Part shown: piece by piece, positions 8,471-15,981 of the stretch
Position numbering within the stretch: position 1 is the first letter of the stretch
How the letters are laid out: the number at the start of each line of letters is the position of its first letter
Source: an uncultured Bacteroidales bacterium
GTDB taxonomy: Bacteria > Bacteroidota > Bacteroidia > Bacteroidales > UBA932
DNA: 64,000 nucleotides
Assembly: GCA_944323785.1 (NCBI GenBank)
Contig: CALUTU010000007.1
Location: 1-64,000 of the forward strand
Direction: 5' to 3'
Notes under the pieces: model-generated
Databases searched by the model: none
What the model was told of the DNA's origin: nothing
What the model saw: the letters and a program-made list of their open reading frames with translations, nothing else
Made by a program: the position numbers and the translations under genes

Positions 8471-8836
8471 CTATACTCCTAGGACGATATCGGCATCTAT
8501 GTTGAGTTTACGGCTTATCTCGCGGGCCACCTTCAGTGTCGGCTCGCAGCGTCCGGTAAGGTAGTCGCTGACTCGGGATGTACTCACTCCCAACAGTTCG
8601 GAAAGCTTGGTCTGGTTCAGCCCCATCTCGTACATCCTGAGTTTGATTGCCTCTATCAGTGTCGGAGTCTTGATAGGGTAATGCTCTTCTTCGTATTCCT
8701 CTACTAGACCGGAGAGCAGATCCAGCTCTATCAGGTTCCGGTCGTATGGCGGAGTGTCCTCCTGTACCATAGGAAGCAGTTCCTCTATCCTGTCCATTGC
8801 CGCCTTATAGGCAGTCTCGCTCTTTATTTTTGCCAT
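8471..8836 (-). CDS. higA: HigA-type antitoxin (XRE family)
   Basis: This 121-residue protein has an N-terminal acidic helical region (YDRNLIELDLLSGLVEEYEEEHYP) typical of HigA antitoxins and a C-terminal helix-turn-helix (LNQTKLSELLGVSTSRVSDYLTGR). HigA binds and neutralises the HigB nuclease and represses the operon. The gene follows the toxin after 2 bp, the reversed toxin-first order characteristic of higBA. It is followed after 3 bp by menA. Confidence 0.88.
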   Translation of the reverse strand: MAKIKSETAYKAAMDRIEELLPMVQEDTPPYDRNLIELDLLSGLVEEYEEEHYPIKTPTLIEAIKLRMYEMGLNQTKLSELLGVSTSRVSDYLTGRCEPTLKVAREISRKLNIDADIVLGV

Positions 8837-8838
8837 CT

Positions 8839-9138
8839 CTATATACTCTTTGCGTCTATCCGGTCGTATTCAGCATATGTGCCGATGAACCGGATAAGAA
8901 CAGTCTTTATAGTGAACTTTATTACAACTATGAGTCTGTGACTATTGCCTTTGATGTTGAACACATACCGTTGATTACCGATACTGTCGGCACTTCTGAA
9001 TATTTGCTTGATATCGGCGAAACATGTCCATTCGGCATTCCTGACTTTGTGGAACCAGTCTTCCAGCGCAATCTTGCTGTCAGGTCTGAAAGTATAATAT
9101 TCAACGATCTTACTCCGCGCAATAATTCTCATACCCAT
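8839..9138 (-). CDS. higB: HigB-type toxin (mRNA interferase)
   Basis: This 99-residue protein matches the HigB toxin family: MRIIARSKIVEYY at the start, ALEDWFHKVRNAEW, ADIKQIFRSADSIG, YVFNIKGNSHRLIVVI and the ending FIGTYAEYDRIDA. HigB cleaves mRNA at the ribosome. The gene looks intact. Either the ATG at 9138 or a second one two codons on (9132) may be used. It is first in higB-higA-menA and has its own promoter. Confidence 0.88.
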   Translation of the reverse strand: MGMRIIARSKIVEYYTFRPDSKIALEDWFHKVRNAEWTCFADIKQIFRSADSIGNQRYVFNIKGNSHRLIVVIKFTIKTVLIRFIGTYAEYDRIDAKSI

Positions 9139-9148
9139 CTTTTGTCTG

Positions 9149-9178
9149 CAAAATTACACCTTTATTTTGTATTTCAAA
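9149..9178 (-). promoter_or_regulatory. higBA promoter
   Basis: TAATTTTG (9149-9156) fits TAnnTTTG, with TTTG (9175-9178) 18 bp upstream. The leader to the higB ATG is about 10 nt. Confidence 0.55.
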
Positions 9179-9190
9179 ATATTTTATTGA

Positions 9191-9222
9191 AAAATAAAAC
9201 CAGCCTCGCACAAGGCTGGTTT
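9191..9222 (-). terminator. Intrinsic terminator after the DUF362 gene
   Basis: A perfect 10-bp stem, AAACCAGCCT (9197-9206) with AGGCTGGTTT (9213-9222), is followed on the minus strand by TTTTATTTTT. It separates the upstream operon from higBA. Confidence 0.85.
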
Positions 9223-9248
9223 ATGATTGGCTGTATGCCGTGAATTTG

Positions 9249-10397
9249 CTAGATGGTGATGAGCTCGTACCGGCGGGTGCCGATGCCGATGCGCTCGGCG
9301 TGCTCGAGGCCGAACTGCCAGTTGGTGTCGGGGTGCAGGATGTGGAACTTGTCCTCGCCGCAGAGATGCTCGTGCGGACGGGTCTTCTCCAGCTTGCTGC
9401 CGGGCAGGGCGGGAGCGGCCATCACCATGTCTGCGCAGGCCTGGTCGAGGGCCACGGGGTCGAAGGAGGCGGCGATGCCGAGGTCGGGTACTATGGCCGC
9501 ATCGTTGTGGTTCCAGCAGTCGCACTCGGGCGATACGTTGACTATCAGGTTGACATAGAAGCAGGGACGGCCGGTTACGATGGCCTTGGTGTATTCGGCT
9601 ATCTTGCCGTTGAGGGTCTCGGAGGTATCCCAGTCCTTCAGCACGGCGGACTCGTACTGGCAGAGGGCGACGCACTGGCCGCAGCCCACGCACTTGGTGT
9701 AGTCGATGACGGCGGCTATGTGCTTGCCGGCGTGGTTCGTGCTCTCGACTGTCTCAAGGTGTATCGCGTCATGGGCGCAGTGCTTCACGCATATACCGCA
9801 GCAGCGGCAGTTCTCAACCTTGACTATGGGCTTTGAGGAGGAGTGCAGCTCCAGCTTGCCGGCCACGCTGGCACAGCCCATGCCCATGTTCTTCAGTGCG
9901 CCTCCGAAGCCGGTCTGCTCGTGTCCCTTGAAATGCGAGAGAGCGATGAGCACGTCGGAGTCAGCGATGGCAGTGCCGATCTTGGCGGTCTTGCAGTAGG
10001 TGCCGCCCTCTATCGGAAGCTCTCGGCAGTCAGTGCCCTTGACACCGTCGGCGATGATAACGTCGCAGCCCGCGCTGAGACGGTTGAATCCGTTGCGGCA
10101 GGCACTCTCGAGGTGGTCCACCGCGTTGGAACGGCCGCCGGAGTAGAGCGTGTTGGCGTCAGTAAGATAGGGCTTTCCGCCCAGGGAACGTACCAGGTCG
10201 GCCATGCCGGCGGCATAGTTGGGTCTCAGAAAGGCCAGGTTGCCCGGCTCTCCGAAGTGCATCTTGATGGCGACGAACTTGTCCTTGAAGTCTATCGTCT
10301 CGATGCCGGCGGCCTTGGCTACGGCTTTCATTTTCTCCACCAGGGGAAGGCGGGTGGAGGTGTGCAGGTCAGTGAAATAAACTTTTGCTTTTTCCAT
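9249..10397 (-). CDS. DUF362 protein with two 4Fe-4S clusters
   Basis: The 382-residue protein has an N-terminal DUF362 domain (about residues 1-190; KMHFGEPGN, GHEQTGFGGALKNMGMGCAS) followed by two ferredoxin-type cluster motifs, CRCCGICVKHC and CVGCGQCVALC, at about residues 198-255. DUF362 proteins are cytoplasmic iron-sulfur proteins of unknown reaction, presumably redox. It follows the K+/H+ antiporter gene after 18 bp on the same strand, so co-transcription is likely, and it has a strong terminator. The link between the two functions is unknown. Confidence 0.88.
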   Translation of the reverse strand: MEKAKVYFTDLHTSTRLPLVEKMKAVAKAAGIETIDFKDKFVAIKMHFGEPGNLAFLRPNYAAGMADLVRSLGGKPYLTDANTLYSGGRSNAVDHLESACRNGFNRLSAGCDVIIADGVKGTDCRELPIEGGTYCKTAKIGTAIADSDVLIALSHFKGHEQTGFGGALKNMGMGCASVAGKLELHSSSKPIVKVENCRCCGICVKHCAHDAIHLETVESTNHAGKHIAAVIDYTKCVGCGQCVALCQYESAVLKDWDTSETLNGKIAEYTKAIVTGRPCFYVNLIVNVSPECDCWNHNDAAIVPDLGIAASFDPVALDQACADMVMAAPALPGSKLEKTRPHEHLCGEDKFHILHPDTNWQFGLEHAERIGIGTRRYELITI

Positions 10398-10415
10398 AAT
10401 GTATGATGTGTATGT

Positions 10416-12065
10416 CTATTGTTTCGGAGCGGGATCGGTCTGCAGGGACTCGCGGCGGATCTTGTTGATGACCATCACGTCGTTCTTGTGTATGACGGTG
10501 TTACCTCTGGGGATGATGGCCCGGTTGCCTCGCTTTATGAGCACTATCAGCTCGTTGCTGTCCGGTGAGTACTGGAAGACTTTCTTGCCTATCCATTCGC
10601 TGCCCCGTTCTATCCGTCTCTCGGAGAGCTGCATGATGTTCTCGTCCTCGAAGTCGCGGGCACTCATGATGACCTTGTCACCGGGCAGTATCTTGGTCCT
10701 GCCGCTTGGGATTATGGCCTTGCCGTCGCGCAGGATGGCGGCCACGAGAGTGTCGTGCGGTATGGGCAGGTCCTTGATGACCTTGCCGTTCCAGGAGTCC
10801 TTCTCGGAGATGTCCATCTGTACGAAGCTCACGTCCATGTTGTCCGAGTAGTCGGTGAAGGTTTTGAGTATATCCTCCTCGCTGGAAGTCATCTTCAGGC
10901 TGCGGGCTACGGCCGGGATGAGCGAGCCCTGCAGGGATATGGACAGCAGGACTATCATCAGCACTATGTTGAACAGGTCGTGCTGGTTGCCGGTGAGCTG
11001 CTGCGCTGCGGGCATGGCCATGATGGCGAATACGACCGAGGCCGCACCCCTGAGTCCTACGAAGGACACCAGCACCTGCTGCCGCCAGCGGCTCTTGAAG
11101 GGGGCCATGATGGCAAATACCGACAGGGGTCTGGCGACAATGGTCATGAACAGGGCTATGAGTATGGCCGGTACGGCGATCGACGGGAGCTGCGAGGGGA
11201 ACGACAGCAGACCCAGCAGGAAGAAGATGATGATCTGCATCAGGTTGGTCAGGCCGTCGAAGAACGGTACCAGGGACTTCTTGCCTCGGATGTTGGCATT
11301 GCCCAGGACGATGCCGACGATATAGGCGCTCAGATAGCCGTTGCCGCCGACCAGGTTGGGTATGGCATAGGAAAATATGGCTACGGCCAGGATGAACAGG
11401 GTGTCGAATCCGGCTGTGGACGAGCGGAAATGCTTCATCAGCCATACGGTAGCCACGGCGATCACTGCACCTATGGCCGCTCCGTAGACTATCTGGGCAA
11501 ATATCATGTAGGCTATCCTGCCTCCGGATGTGGTGCCCTCGATTACGGCCATCATGATGACGGTCAGCATGTAGGAGCAGGGGTCGTTGCTTCCGCTCTC
11601 AATCTCCAGCAGGGATGCGGTGTTGTATTTGAGACCCAGCTTGCGGGAACGCAGTATGGAGAAGACCGAGGCCGCGTCGGTGGAGCTGAGCACCGCTCCG
11701 ATCAGGAAACCGAAGGCCGCCGGCATTTTCAGTACGTAGTGGCAGAACAGTCCGGTAAGACCCGCCGTCAAGGCCACTCCGAGGGTAGAGAGGATGCCGG
11801 CCTTGACCACTACCGGCCGTGCCTCTTTCCACCGGGTACCGAAACCGCCGTAGAACATGATGAAGATCAGTGCCACGGAGCAGATGGTCTCAGTAACATC
11901 AAAATTGTCAAAGGCGATCTTGACCACTCCGTCCGAGCCGAAGGCCATGCCCAGCAGAATGAACGCCAGCAGCATCGGGATTCCGATCTTGTTGGAGACG
12001 TTGTTGAGTATCACGCACAGGACGATGACTATTGCGGCTACCAGCAGGAAGAGAGTTACGGCCAT
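10416..12065 (-). CDS. K+/H+ antiporter, NhaP2/CvrA-like with TrkA-C domain
   Basis: The 549-residue protein has a 12-13 segment CPA1/CPA2-type antiporter domain (residues 1 to about 390), with the aspartate-containing stretch ESGSNDPCSYML and NLVGGNGYLSAYIVGIVLGN. The cytoplasmic C-terminal part ends in a TrkA-C-like ligand-binding domain (SNELIVLIKRGNRAIIPRGN). This architecture is that of the NhaP2/CvrA potassium/proton antiporters that protect against alkaline or K+ stress. Ion specificity is inferred. First gene of a unit with the DUF362 gene; the promoter overlaps a terminator-like hairpin. Confidence 0.88.
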   Translation of the reverse strand: MAVTLFLLVAAIVIVLCVILNNVSNKIGIPMLLAFILLGMAFGSDGVVKIAFDNFDVTETICSVALIFIMFYGGFGTRWKEARPVVVKAGILSTLGVALTAGLTGLFCHYVLKMPAAFGFLIGAVLSSTDAASVFSILRSRKLGLKYNTASLLEIESGSNDPCSYMLTVIMMAVIEGTTSGGRIAYMIFAQIVYGAAIGAVIAVATVWLMKHFRSSTAGFDTLFILAVAIFSYAIPNLVGGNGYLSAYIVGIVLGNANIRGKKSLVPFFDGLTNLMQIIIFFLLGLLSFPSQLPSIAVPAILIALFMTIVARPLSVFAIMAPFKSRWRQQVLVSFVGLRGAASVVFAIMAMPAAQQLTGNQHDLFNIVLMIVLLSISLQGSLIPAVARSLKMTSSEEDILKTFTDYSDNMDVSFVQMDISEKDSWNGKVIKDLPIPHDTLVAAILRDGKAIIPSGRTKILPGDKVIMSARDFEDENIMQLSERRIERGSEWIGKKVFQYSPDSNELIVLIKRGNRAIIPRGNTVIHKNDVMVINKIRRESLQTDPAPKQ

Positions 12066-12069
12066 AGAA

Positions 12070-12112
12070 AAAAATATTGCGGTTCAACACTGAGTATCGA
12101 ACCGCAAATTTA
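12070..12112 (-). promoter_or_regulatory. Overlapping terminator hairpin and antiporter promoter
   Basis: TAAATTTG (12105-12112) is an exact -7 element for the antiporter. Its TTG is also the start of a perfect 9-bp stem, TTGCGGTTC and GAACCGCAA (12077-12085 and 12099-12107), followed on the minus strand by TATTTTTTT. The hairpin is best read as the terminator of the upstream membrane-protein gene; a transcript starting at the promoter would lack most of its 5' arm and escape it. Confidence 0.6.
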
Positions 12113-12130
12113 CTAAATTTTTCCGAGTTG

Positions 12131-13624
12131 CTAATGCTTGTGGTACGTGGTGCCGATCTTCCTGGTGACTGATTCGGAAAGGGCAAACTCCCTCCCGCAT
12201 TTGCGGCACCTCAGATAATTTTTGAAGGAGCGGGTCTTGTAGTGATCTGTCTTGATCTTCTCTCTGTCCACTTCTCTGTCGCCTATCTTTGTCACTTTGG
12301 ACGTAGTAGTGTCGGTATAAGATGTACCGGTGTGTCGGGAGTCTGTGATCACAAGTGCGTTCATGCGTCCGCAGGCATGGCACCTGTTGTACCTGATGAA
12401 GCCTGTCATCTTTACGACGATGTAGCAGTTGGCGACAAACAACACTATCAGGAACCAAAGCTTGCCCATGTCTCCTACGCTGTTGCCGCCTATGAAGGGG
12501 CCGAAAGCGACGAACAGCACTTCCGTGGATACGAAGACCATGCACAAGGCCAGCAACTGGAAGAAGATGTTGGGTACCAGCGGGATGTACAGCAGGGGGT
12601 AGAGCAGCATCGGGACGAACAGCAGCAGGTCTATGACAGTGTAGATCAGCAGTCCCAGCAGGAGTACCAGGATGATGATTTTGAGGATTACAGATATAAA
12701 GCGGGGCTTGATGTTGTCAATATTGATGCTCTTTGCTATGTCTTTCTGGGACTCGGCATAAGTCTTGGCCACGGGTTTGTGCCAACTTAGATCCCGTATC
12801 ACCGGCAGACCCATAAGTGCTTCGGTAAAAGGCAGTATCCTGAGAGCAACGGTGTAAGGCTTTGTCTTTACGGTGCCTGTCTCCACGCTTTCCAGCACAC
12901 CGTCGGCGAATACGGCCCTGACACCTACATATACGCTGTCGGCCTCATCGCTGAACACTGCGTACTCGTAATCGGCTATGAGTCTGCCTCCCTCATTCTT
13001 TATGCTCTCAGCGTAAAGAGGGTGGCCCTCGATTTCATCCATAGGCTTGCCGGCCTGGAATGTCTCCATGAATTTCGTAAAGGCGATGTGGTATGTGTTC
13101 CGATGCTTGTCCGGCAGTCCGAGGGCTCCGGCATTGAAGATGATCCGGCCCGGGTAATTGGTCTCTCCGACAGTCCCATCATCTGTGCGGACCTTGTAGT
13201 GGAACTCATCCACCTTTTCCAGCAGCGTGACCTCTGTGCCTTTTTTGTACATGGTCTCGCCCAGTTTCTCGTCATCCATGAGAAAATATCTGTCTCCAAG
13301 CAGAGATACGGGGACGGCGCCGCGGTTGCCGTGGATATCCTCCGCCCATAGTTCATCCTCACCGATGGTAGCGTATATCTTGAGTGCCGAACCGGCAGGG
13401 ATATGTGCGATGATGCGGTCGTCTCCGCCTATGACCCCGCGCATCTCGACAGCCTTGTCAGTGGTTATCTCTGTGGCCGGCGAAAGTTTCTTGTCGCCAT
13501 TGGGGACAAATACAAAGAAAGCGAGAACCGCGACAACTACTATGGTAAGGTATCCTAGCGGCTTGAATTCCAAGTCATACGGTTCTTCAATCAAAAAATC
13601 CAGATTCTGTTTCAGGAAGCTCAT
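12131..13624 (-). CDS. Unrecognised membrane protein with C-terminal zinc ribbon
   Basis: No family is recognised for this 497-residue protein. Seen in order: a short cytoplasmic start, a membrane segment (about residues 25-41, YLTIVVVAVLAFFVFV), a long region of about 260 residues with two SH3-like stretches (IAHIPAGSALKIYATIGEDE and MYKKGTEVTLLEKVDEF), then three or four hydrophobic segments (about residues 308-410). The soluble tail has two cysteine pairs, CHAC (about 425) and CRKC (about 475), separated by a Thr-rich insert, which could bind one zinc. It stands alone with its own promoter and a terminator overlapping the next gene. An envelope-stress or sensing role is possible but unsupported. 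Confidence 0.8.
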   Translation of the reverse strand: MSFLKQNLDFLIEEPYDLEFKPLGYLTIVVVAVLAFFVFVPNGDKKLSPATEITTDKAVEMRGVIGGDDRIIAHIPAGSALKIYATIGEDELWAEDIHGNRGAVPVSLLGDRYFLMDDEKLGETMYKKGTEVTLLEKVDEFHYKVRTDDGTVGETNYPGRIIFNAGALGLPDKHRNTYHIAFTKFMETFQAGKPMDEIEGHPLYAESIKNEGGRLIADYEYAVFSDEADSVYVGVRAVFADGVLESVETGTVKTKPYTVALRILPFTEALMGLPVIRDLSWHKPVAKTYAESQKDIAKSINIDNIKPRFISVILKIIILVLLLGLLIYTVIDLLLFVPMLLYPLLYIPLVPNIFFQLLALCMVFVSTEVLFVAFGPFIGGNSVGDMGKLWFLIVLFVANCYIVVKMTGFIRYNRCHACGRMNALVITDSRHTGTSYTDTTTSKVTKIGDREVDREKIKTDHYKTRSFKNYLRCRKCGREFALSESVTRKIGTTYHKH

Positions 13625-13652
13625 GATGATGTAGTTTAAGTGGTTAATCCTT

Positions 13653-13660
13653 CAAATATA
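13653..13660 (-). promoter_or_regulatory. Promoter -7 element of the zinc-ribbon membrane protein
   Basis: TATATTTG on the minus strand is an exact TAnnTTTG match 28 nt before the ATG. Confidence 0.5.
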
Positions 13661-13775
13661 GCAATAATTTATGAAAAACCAAATCCCTGCCGGGCAGCTG
13701 GCTCTTTTCCTTGTACAGGAGTGTAGTTTGCTGCCCTCCTCAATCCAAAGAACCAGTCCATCCAGGTTACAGATA

Positions 13776-13918
13776 TTACGCAATTTCAGCAGTGACAGGC
13801 TCGTGGAGTTCTTTCAGACCAATCAGCCAGACTACGGCTATTACTTTACGTGGTTCAAGACAGGGGAAAATCCGTTATCGTCAAGGTATTCCCGACTTTC
13901 ATCCAGGTCCGTTGCCAT
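13776..13918 (-). pseudogene. Possible decayed coding remnant
   Basis: On the minus strand an ATG at 13918 opens 25 codons (MATDLDESREYLDDNGFSPV and a few more) ending at 13841. A second frame overlapping its end continues as VVWLIGLKELHEPVTAEIA to a stop at 13776. The two would join by one frameshift near 13850. The composition is protein-like but no family is recognised; it may equally be chance or part of a dispersed repeat. Confidence 0.25.
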
Positions 13919-13988
13919 ATTCACGAGACCTATCCTCTGTGCTGTGGAAGCAACTCGTTGTCTCCTAGGTATATGCTAGAAATGAACT

Positions 13989-14045
13989 GAGGATAGGGGT
14001 GGTGGATTCCGGACATTTTGACGGTTTTCGGATACCCCTATCCTC
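13989..14045. repeat. 12-bp perfect inverted repeat
   Basis: GAGGATAGGGGT (13989-14000) and ACCCCTATCCTC (14034-14045) are exact complements with 33 nt between. There is no flanking T-run, so it is not a standard terminator. Confidence 0.55.
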
Positions 14046-14126
14046 CGCGCTGTTTTGCATTTGCTTCGTTATCAGACACTTCTCAAAAGAGACAGAGGAC
14101 AGGTCTCGGCAGGCATTGGAACGTTA

Positions 14127-14162
14127 GAGGCAGGCGGCAAGTCTTTTCTCCCCGCCTGCCTC
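14127..14162. repeat. Perfect 11-bp hairpin near copy B
   Basis: GAGGCAGGCGG (14127-14137) pairs with CCGCCTGCCTC (14152-14162). The loop contains CTTTTCTCC, as in the hairpin at 1434-1470, although the stems differ in sequence. Confidence 0.6.
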
Positions 14163-14209
14163 CACGCCACACACCCGTCATCTACGCCACCTTTCGCCGG
14201 TGCATTTAC

Positions 14210-14400
14210 GGAAAGTACGAGCATCTACCTTTGGAGCATCGTGTTTATCCTCAGCAACTTATCAGTACAACGAATGGATTTAGTTGCTCTGTAAGGTGTT
14301 GAAATCCATTCGCTCAAATAGTTATGTGTTGATTGTCAGATGATTACAATAAATAAGGATGCGCGTGCATACGGTTGGGCCCCTGGGTGAGGTGTGCCAA
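14210..14400. repeat. MITE-like inverted-repeat element, copy B
   Basis: Inverted ends are GTACGAGCATCT (14215-14226) and GGATGCGCGTGC (14358-14369). The internal hairpin is CGAATGGATTT (14271-14281) with AAATCCATTCG (14302-14312); compared with copy A both arms have changed together. The core is 14326-14370. GTGAGG-TGT-like sequence past the right end also matches copy A. No reading frame is evident. Confidence 0.6.
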
Positions 14401-14683
14401 AAAGATTGTACCCACAGGCAAGGGTCATGAAAGCGCGGTGCCTGTCGTAAGCTCGTAGAGCCAGATGAGGGTCTGCGACCATTCGCCTGGTAATCACTTA
14501 ACATTTTCCGCAAAATGTAGTACGCGATTAATCAAGGAATTCCAATGTGACTAAAATGTATAGTGGCGATAGGGGAGGGATGTAATCTGTATAATTGACG
14601 GGCATGAACGTGATGGTCTTCCGCAGAGCCGACAATGTGGCAGAATGTGATTTCTAAGCAGGCACGGTGGGTGAGTAGTAGAA

Positions 14684-14719
14684 TCAAAAAAAGTGCGCCA
14701 AGGGATATTGACGCACTTT
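14684..14719 (-). terminator. Intrinsic terminator of the S6-S18-L9 operon
   Basis: AAAGTGCG (14690-14697) and CGCACTTT (14712-14719) form an 8-bp stem followed on the minus strand by seven Ts, 25 bp after the rplI stop. Confidence 0.85.
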
Positions 14720-14744
14720 CTTCTGTATGTGTGTTCCGGCCGGA

Positions 14745-15251
14745 TTATTCGGCGGCGGGTGTCTCTGCTGCGGGAGCCTCGGTCTCCTCTGCGGTCTCGG
14801 TGCCGTCTCCGACAACCTCTACCTTGAAGTCGGCCTTGATGTCCTTGTAGAACTTCACGCTGGCATCGTATGTGCCGGCTTCCTTGATGTTGTCCATACC
14901 GGCGATGGTGACATTGCGGCGGTCAACTTCCACTCCGAGAGCGGCGATGGCCTCGGCGATCTGGATGTTGCCGACAGAGCCGAAGATCTTGCCTTTCGAG
15001 CTCATCTTGGCTGCTACCTTGACGGTGATGCCGTTGATCTTGGCTGCGAGAGCACTTGCCTCCTCGCGGATCTTGGCCTCCTTGTGGGCTCTCTGGCGGA
15101 TGTTCTCGGCGAGCACCTTCTTGGCGGACTCGGTGGCGAGAGTAGCCATGCCCTGAGGAATGAGGTAGTTGACAGCGTAGCCGTTTCTTACCTTTACGAT
15201 ATCGTCTTTATGCCCGAGATTGGGCACGTCCTGTTTCAGAATGATTTCCAT
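14745..15251 (-). CDS. rplI: Ribosomal protein bL9
   Basis: A large-subunit protein at the base of the L1 stalk. The 168-residue sequence begins MEIILKQDVPNLGHKDDIVKVRNGYAVNYL, the diagnostic L9 N-domain, cited here from its first 20 residues. The long connecting helix and C-domain follow. The last 18 residues are an Ala/Glu/Pro-rich acidic tail beyond the usual end of about 150 residues. Third gene of rpsF-rpsR-rplI, 12 bp after rpsR. Confidence 0.97.
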   Translation of the reverse strand: MEIILKQDVPNLGHKDDIVKVRNGYAVNYLIPQGMATLATESAKKVLAENIRQRAHKEAKIREEASALAAKINGITVKVAAKMSSKGKIFGSVGNIQIAEAIAALGVEVDRRNVTIAGMDNIKEAGTYDASVKFYKDIKADFKVEVVGDGTETAEETEAPAAETPAAE

Positions 15252-15263
15252 ACACTGTCCTCC

Positions 15264-15530
15264 TTATTTCAATAAGTCTGTTACGTAAGGGAGCAGGGCG
15301 AGATGCCTTGCACGTTTAACTGCCTGAGCGACCTTGCGCTGGAACTTCAGGGAAGTACCGGTAAGACGGCGGGGCAGTATCTTGCCCTGCTCGTTGAGGA
15401 ACCTCTTGAGGAACTCAGCGTCCTTGTAGTCCACGTATTTGATGTGTGCCTTCTTGAAGCGGCAGTATTTTTTCTTCTTCACCTCTACTGTAGGAGGGTT
15501 GAGATATCTGATTTCGTTGTTTACGGCCAT
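15264..15530 (-). CDS. rpsR: Ribosomal protein bS18
   Basis: A small-subunit protein that binds next to S6 on the 16S rRNA platform. The 88-residue sequence contains the S18 signatures [15 protein letters not shown] and [18 protein letters not shown]. Located 3 bp after rpsF, it is part of the conserved S6-S18-L9 operon. Confidence 0.97.
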   Translation of the reverse strand: MAVNNEIRYLNPPTVEVKKKKYCRFKKAHIKYVDYKDAEFLKRFLNEQGKILPRRLTGTSLKFQRKVAQAVKRARHLALLPYVTDLLK

Positions 15531-15533
15531 GGT

Positions 15534-15893
15534 TTATTCCTCCTTTGCTGTGTTAGCTGATTCTTTTCTATTGGCGCGTCTGCGCTCAGAGTAAGCGATA
15601 GAGTCCTTGTCCATCACGAATGTGAGGAAACGGATGATGCGCTCGTCACGTCTGTACTGTGTCTCGAGCTTGTCGATGAACTGTGAGTCAGCCCTGAACT
15701 CAAACAGGTGGTAGAACCCTGTTGTCTTCTTCTGGATGGGGTAGGCCAGTTTCCTGAGGCCCCAGTCCTCGTCGTTCACAATCTCACCGCCCTCGGAGGT
15801 GATGAAACTGCGATACTTTTCTACCGCTTCCTTTATCTGTTCCTCAGATAAAACGGGAGTTGCAATGAAAACGGTTTCGTACTGTTTTAACAT
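15534..15893 (-). CDS. rpsF: Ribosomal protein bS6
   Basis: A small-subunit platform protein, 119 residues, starting [20 protein letters not shown]. The frame is open 20 codons further up, but those codons would cross the leader hairpin and promoter, so the ATG at 15893 is used. The C-terminal tail is Arg/Lys/Glu rich. First gene of rpsF-rpsR-rplI. In other bacteria S6/S18 can bind the leader of this operon; here the leader holds a terminator-like hairpin of different appearance. Confidence 0.96.
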   Translation of the reverse strand: MLKQYETVFIATPVLSEEQIKEAVEKYRSFITSEGGEIVNDEDWGLRKLAYPIQKKTTGFYHLFEFRADSQFIDKLETQYRRDERIIRFLTFVMDKDSIAYSERRRANRKESANTAKEE

Positions 15894-15916
15894 CTTGATT
15901 GTTATTAAATTAGTAA

Positions 15917-15981
15917 TTAAAAAGCCCTTTCCTTCCACGGGAAAGGGCTGCAAATATACTAATAATCATCAAAATACCAAA
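15917..15981 (-). promoter_or_regulatory. rpsF promoter and leader hairpin
   Basis: TATATTTG (15951-15958) with TTTG (15978-15981) 19 bp upstream forms a good promoter. Immediately downstream is a perfect 10-bp stem, AGCCCTTTCC and GGAAAGGGCT (15923-15932 and 15940-15949), followed by TTTTTAATT. The predicted transcript start lies in the first few bases of the 5' arm, so about seven base pairs remain at the extreme 5' end of the mRNA. It resembles an attenuator or a 5' stabilising hairpin. Confidence 0.6.

Larger units (their letters stand above)
13661..14683. other. 1-kb non-coding region with repeats and a decayed reading frame
   Basis: No intact gene is supported. Present are short minus-strand peptides in shifted frames (13776-13918), a 12-bp inverted repeat (13989-14000 with 14034-14045), an 11-bp hairpin (14127-14162) and MITE-like copy B (14210-14400). 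From 14400 to 14683 only AT-mixed sequence without clear signals is seen. Confidence 0.55.

Noticed and set aside
13671-13979. 102-codon plus-strand frame in the gap upstream of rplI
   Set aside because: Composition is Ser/Arg/Leu-rich, with no family features and no promoter or operon context. The minus strand of the same DNA reads more protein-like in short pieces, so this frame is probably a shadow.
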